A stretch of DNA of 24,282 nucleotides, taken from NCBI GenBank assembly GCA_040307715.1, contig JAWRJC010000064.1, forward strand, positions 1-24,282, written 5' to 3'. This DNA comes from RUG13615 sp040307715. Lineage in GTDB: Bacteria; Bacillota; Clostridia; Peptostreptococcales; Anaerovoracaceae. The translations under genes and the position numbers were made by a program. Within the stretch, counting starts at the first letter, position 1. Each line of letters begins with the position of its first letter. The notes under the pieces are model-generated. The model saw nothing but the letters and a program-made list of their open reading frames with translations, was not told where the DNA came from and searched no databases. Of this stretch, positions 23,540 to 24,282 are shown piece after piece.

Positions 23540-23589
23540 CGATACTCTACCTCAGGCAAGATTCATGTGCGGTGCTGTTTTGCACTTCC

Positions 23590-23618
23590 ATTCTAACGCG
23601 ATCGCCCGCATCGTGCAA
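23590..23618 (-). promoter_or_regulatory. Candidate promoter of the 4Fe-4S membrane protein gene
   Basis: Minus-strand TTGCAC (23618-23613), 17 bases and TAGAAT (23595-23590) sit 51 bases before the start. Confidence 0.5.
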
Positions 23619-23637
23619 AAGTCCCATCACTCCCTTC

Positions 23638-24282
23638 TTATTTAATACTCCAGCCGGCACTGGCGCTCTGAAGCTGCGTCATGCGTTTGAAAATACCCTC
23701 TTTTCTTGCGAGCAGTTCAGCGGGGCTGCCTTCCTCAGCGACCCTGCCGTCTGCAAGGACGACGATCTTATCCGCAGCCTCAACGGTGCGCATGCGGTGT
23801 GCGATGACCAGAACGGTCTTTCCTGCCAGCAGCCGCGACAGCGCACCCTGTACCTTCGTTTCGTTTTCCACGTCGAGGGAGGCAGTCGCTTCATCCAGCA
23901 GAACGATCGGCGCGTTTTTCAAAAGCGCACGGGCGATAGAAATGCGCTGCCGCTCCCCGCCGGAGAGCTTTGCTCCGTTCTCTCCGATAGGTGTCGCATA
24001 CCCTTGCGGCAGTTTTTCTACGAACTCATCACAGTTTGCCGCTGTTGCAGCGGCCAGGACCTCTTCGTCTGAAGCGCCGTGTTTGCCGAGACGAATGTTC
24101 TCCATCACTGTATCGTCAAAGAGAACAACGTCTTGGAACACCATGGAATAGTCTGTCAGGAGCACCTCGGGATCGACCGCGTTGATATCGATGCCGCCGA
24201 CCTTGATGCTTCCTTCGGAAACATCCCACAGGCGGGCAGCCAGTCTCGCACAGGTACTTTTTCCGGAACCCGATGGACCGAC
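23638..24282 (-). CDS. ABC exporter ATPase domain, 5' end cut by window edge
   Basis: The last 215 codons of an ABC protein are present; the N-terminal part, probably a membrane domain of about 330 residues, lies outside the window. Visible are Walker A GPSGSGKST, Q-loop VFQD, signature KLSGGERQRISIARAL, Walker B IVLLDEATASLD and switch His in VIAHRM. This is the MdlB/MsbA-type exporter nucleotide-binding domain, which usually pairs with a second half-transporter. Substrate unknown. It ends 98 bases before the 4Fe-4S protein gene. Confidence 0.9.
   Translation of the reverse strand, partial: VGPSGSGKSTCARLAARLWDVSEGSIKVGGIDINAVDPEVLLTDYSMVFQDVVLFDDTVMENIRLGKHGASDEEVLAAATAANCDEFVEKLPQGYATPIGENGAKLSGGERQRISIARALLKNAPIVLLDEATASLDVENETKVQGALSRLLAGKTVLVIAHRMRTVEAADKIVVLADGRVAEEGSPAELLARKEGIFKRMTQLQSASAGWSIK

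Overview
The window looks like a chromosomal segment of a moderately GC-rich anaerobic member of the Bacillota (Clostridia-like). The basis is the gene content: an FprA-type diiron flavoprotein, a desulfoferrodoxin-type domain, a PucR regulator, a GltS-like carrier and an AmmeMemoRadiSam (AMMECR1/Memo/radical SAM) cluster, together with strong AGGAGG ribosome binding sites and short intergenic gaps. I cannot name a species. I see no rRNA, tRNA, CRISPR array, phage or intact mobile element. About 25 protein genes are supported, most on the minus strand. Two are cut by the window edges.

Layout. (1) 1-4100, minus strand: a PucR-type regulator, then a promoter that starts inside its 3' end and drives a DUF6125-like Cys-rich protein, a pyridoxal/pyridoxamine kinase and an M42 aminopeptidase (cut at base 1). 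(2) 4100-4515: a 73-codon plus-strand gene of unknown function with a strong RBS and a perfect terminator. (3) 4544-6785: divergent ttcA-like PP-loop ATPase and fprA. A perfect 17-bp palindrome lies in the fprA leader, and bidirectional terminators flank the pair. (4) 6838-8229: an unknown multi-pass membrane protein and an unknown 155-residue soluble protein. (5) 8380-10896, plus strand: a PlsC-type acyltransferase with a C-terminal zinc-ribbon-like region, followed by a GltS-like carrier. (6) 10901-13004, minus strand: an Ntn-hydrolase and a GNAT enzyme that overlap, a regulator fusing an XRE helix-turn-helix to a complete desulfoferrodoxin, and a small Imm32-like protein. (7) 13100-16140, minus strand: a TetR regulator, an ABC ATPase and an ABC permease, with three 14-bp direct repeats over the promoter. 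(8) 16156-21376, minus strand: a small unknown gene with its own promoter and terminator. Upstream of it is a five-gene unit: flavodoxin, methyltransferase, an AmrB-AmrA fusion, the AmrS radical SAM enzyme and a YdcF-like membrane protein. (9) 21400-24282: a C-terminal aldo/keto reductase remnant, two small unknown proteins, a NapH-like 4Fe-4S membrane protein and the end of an ABC exporter.

How the genes may work together. The most coherent candidate system is the flavodoxin-methyltransferase-AmrBA-AmrS-YdcF unit: a radical SAM enzyme of unknown reaction next to a possible electron donor and a LigB/Memo-like metalloprotein fused to AMMECR1. A second theme is oxygen or nitric oxide defence and redox sensing, seen in FprA, the XRE-desulfoferrodoxin regulator, the flavodoxin and the NapH-like protein. 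These themes are inferred from gene families and neighbourhood; the sequence alone does not show function.
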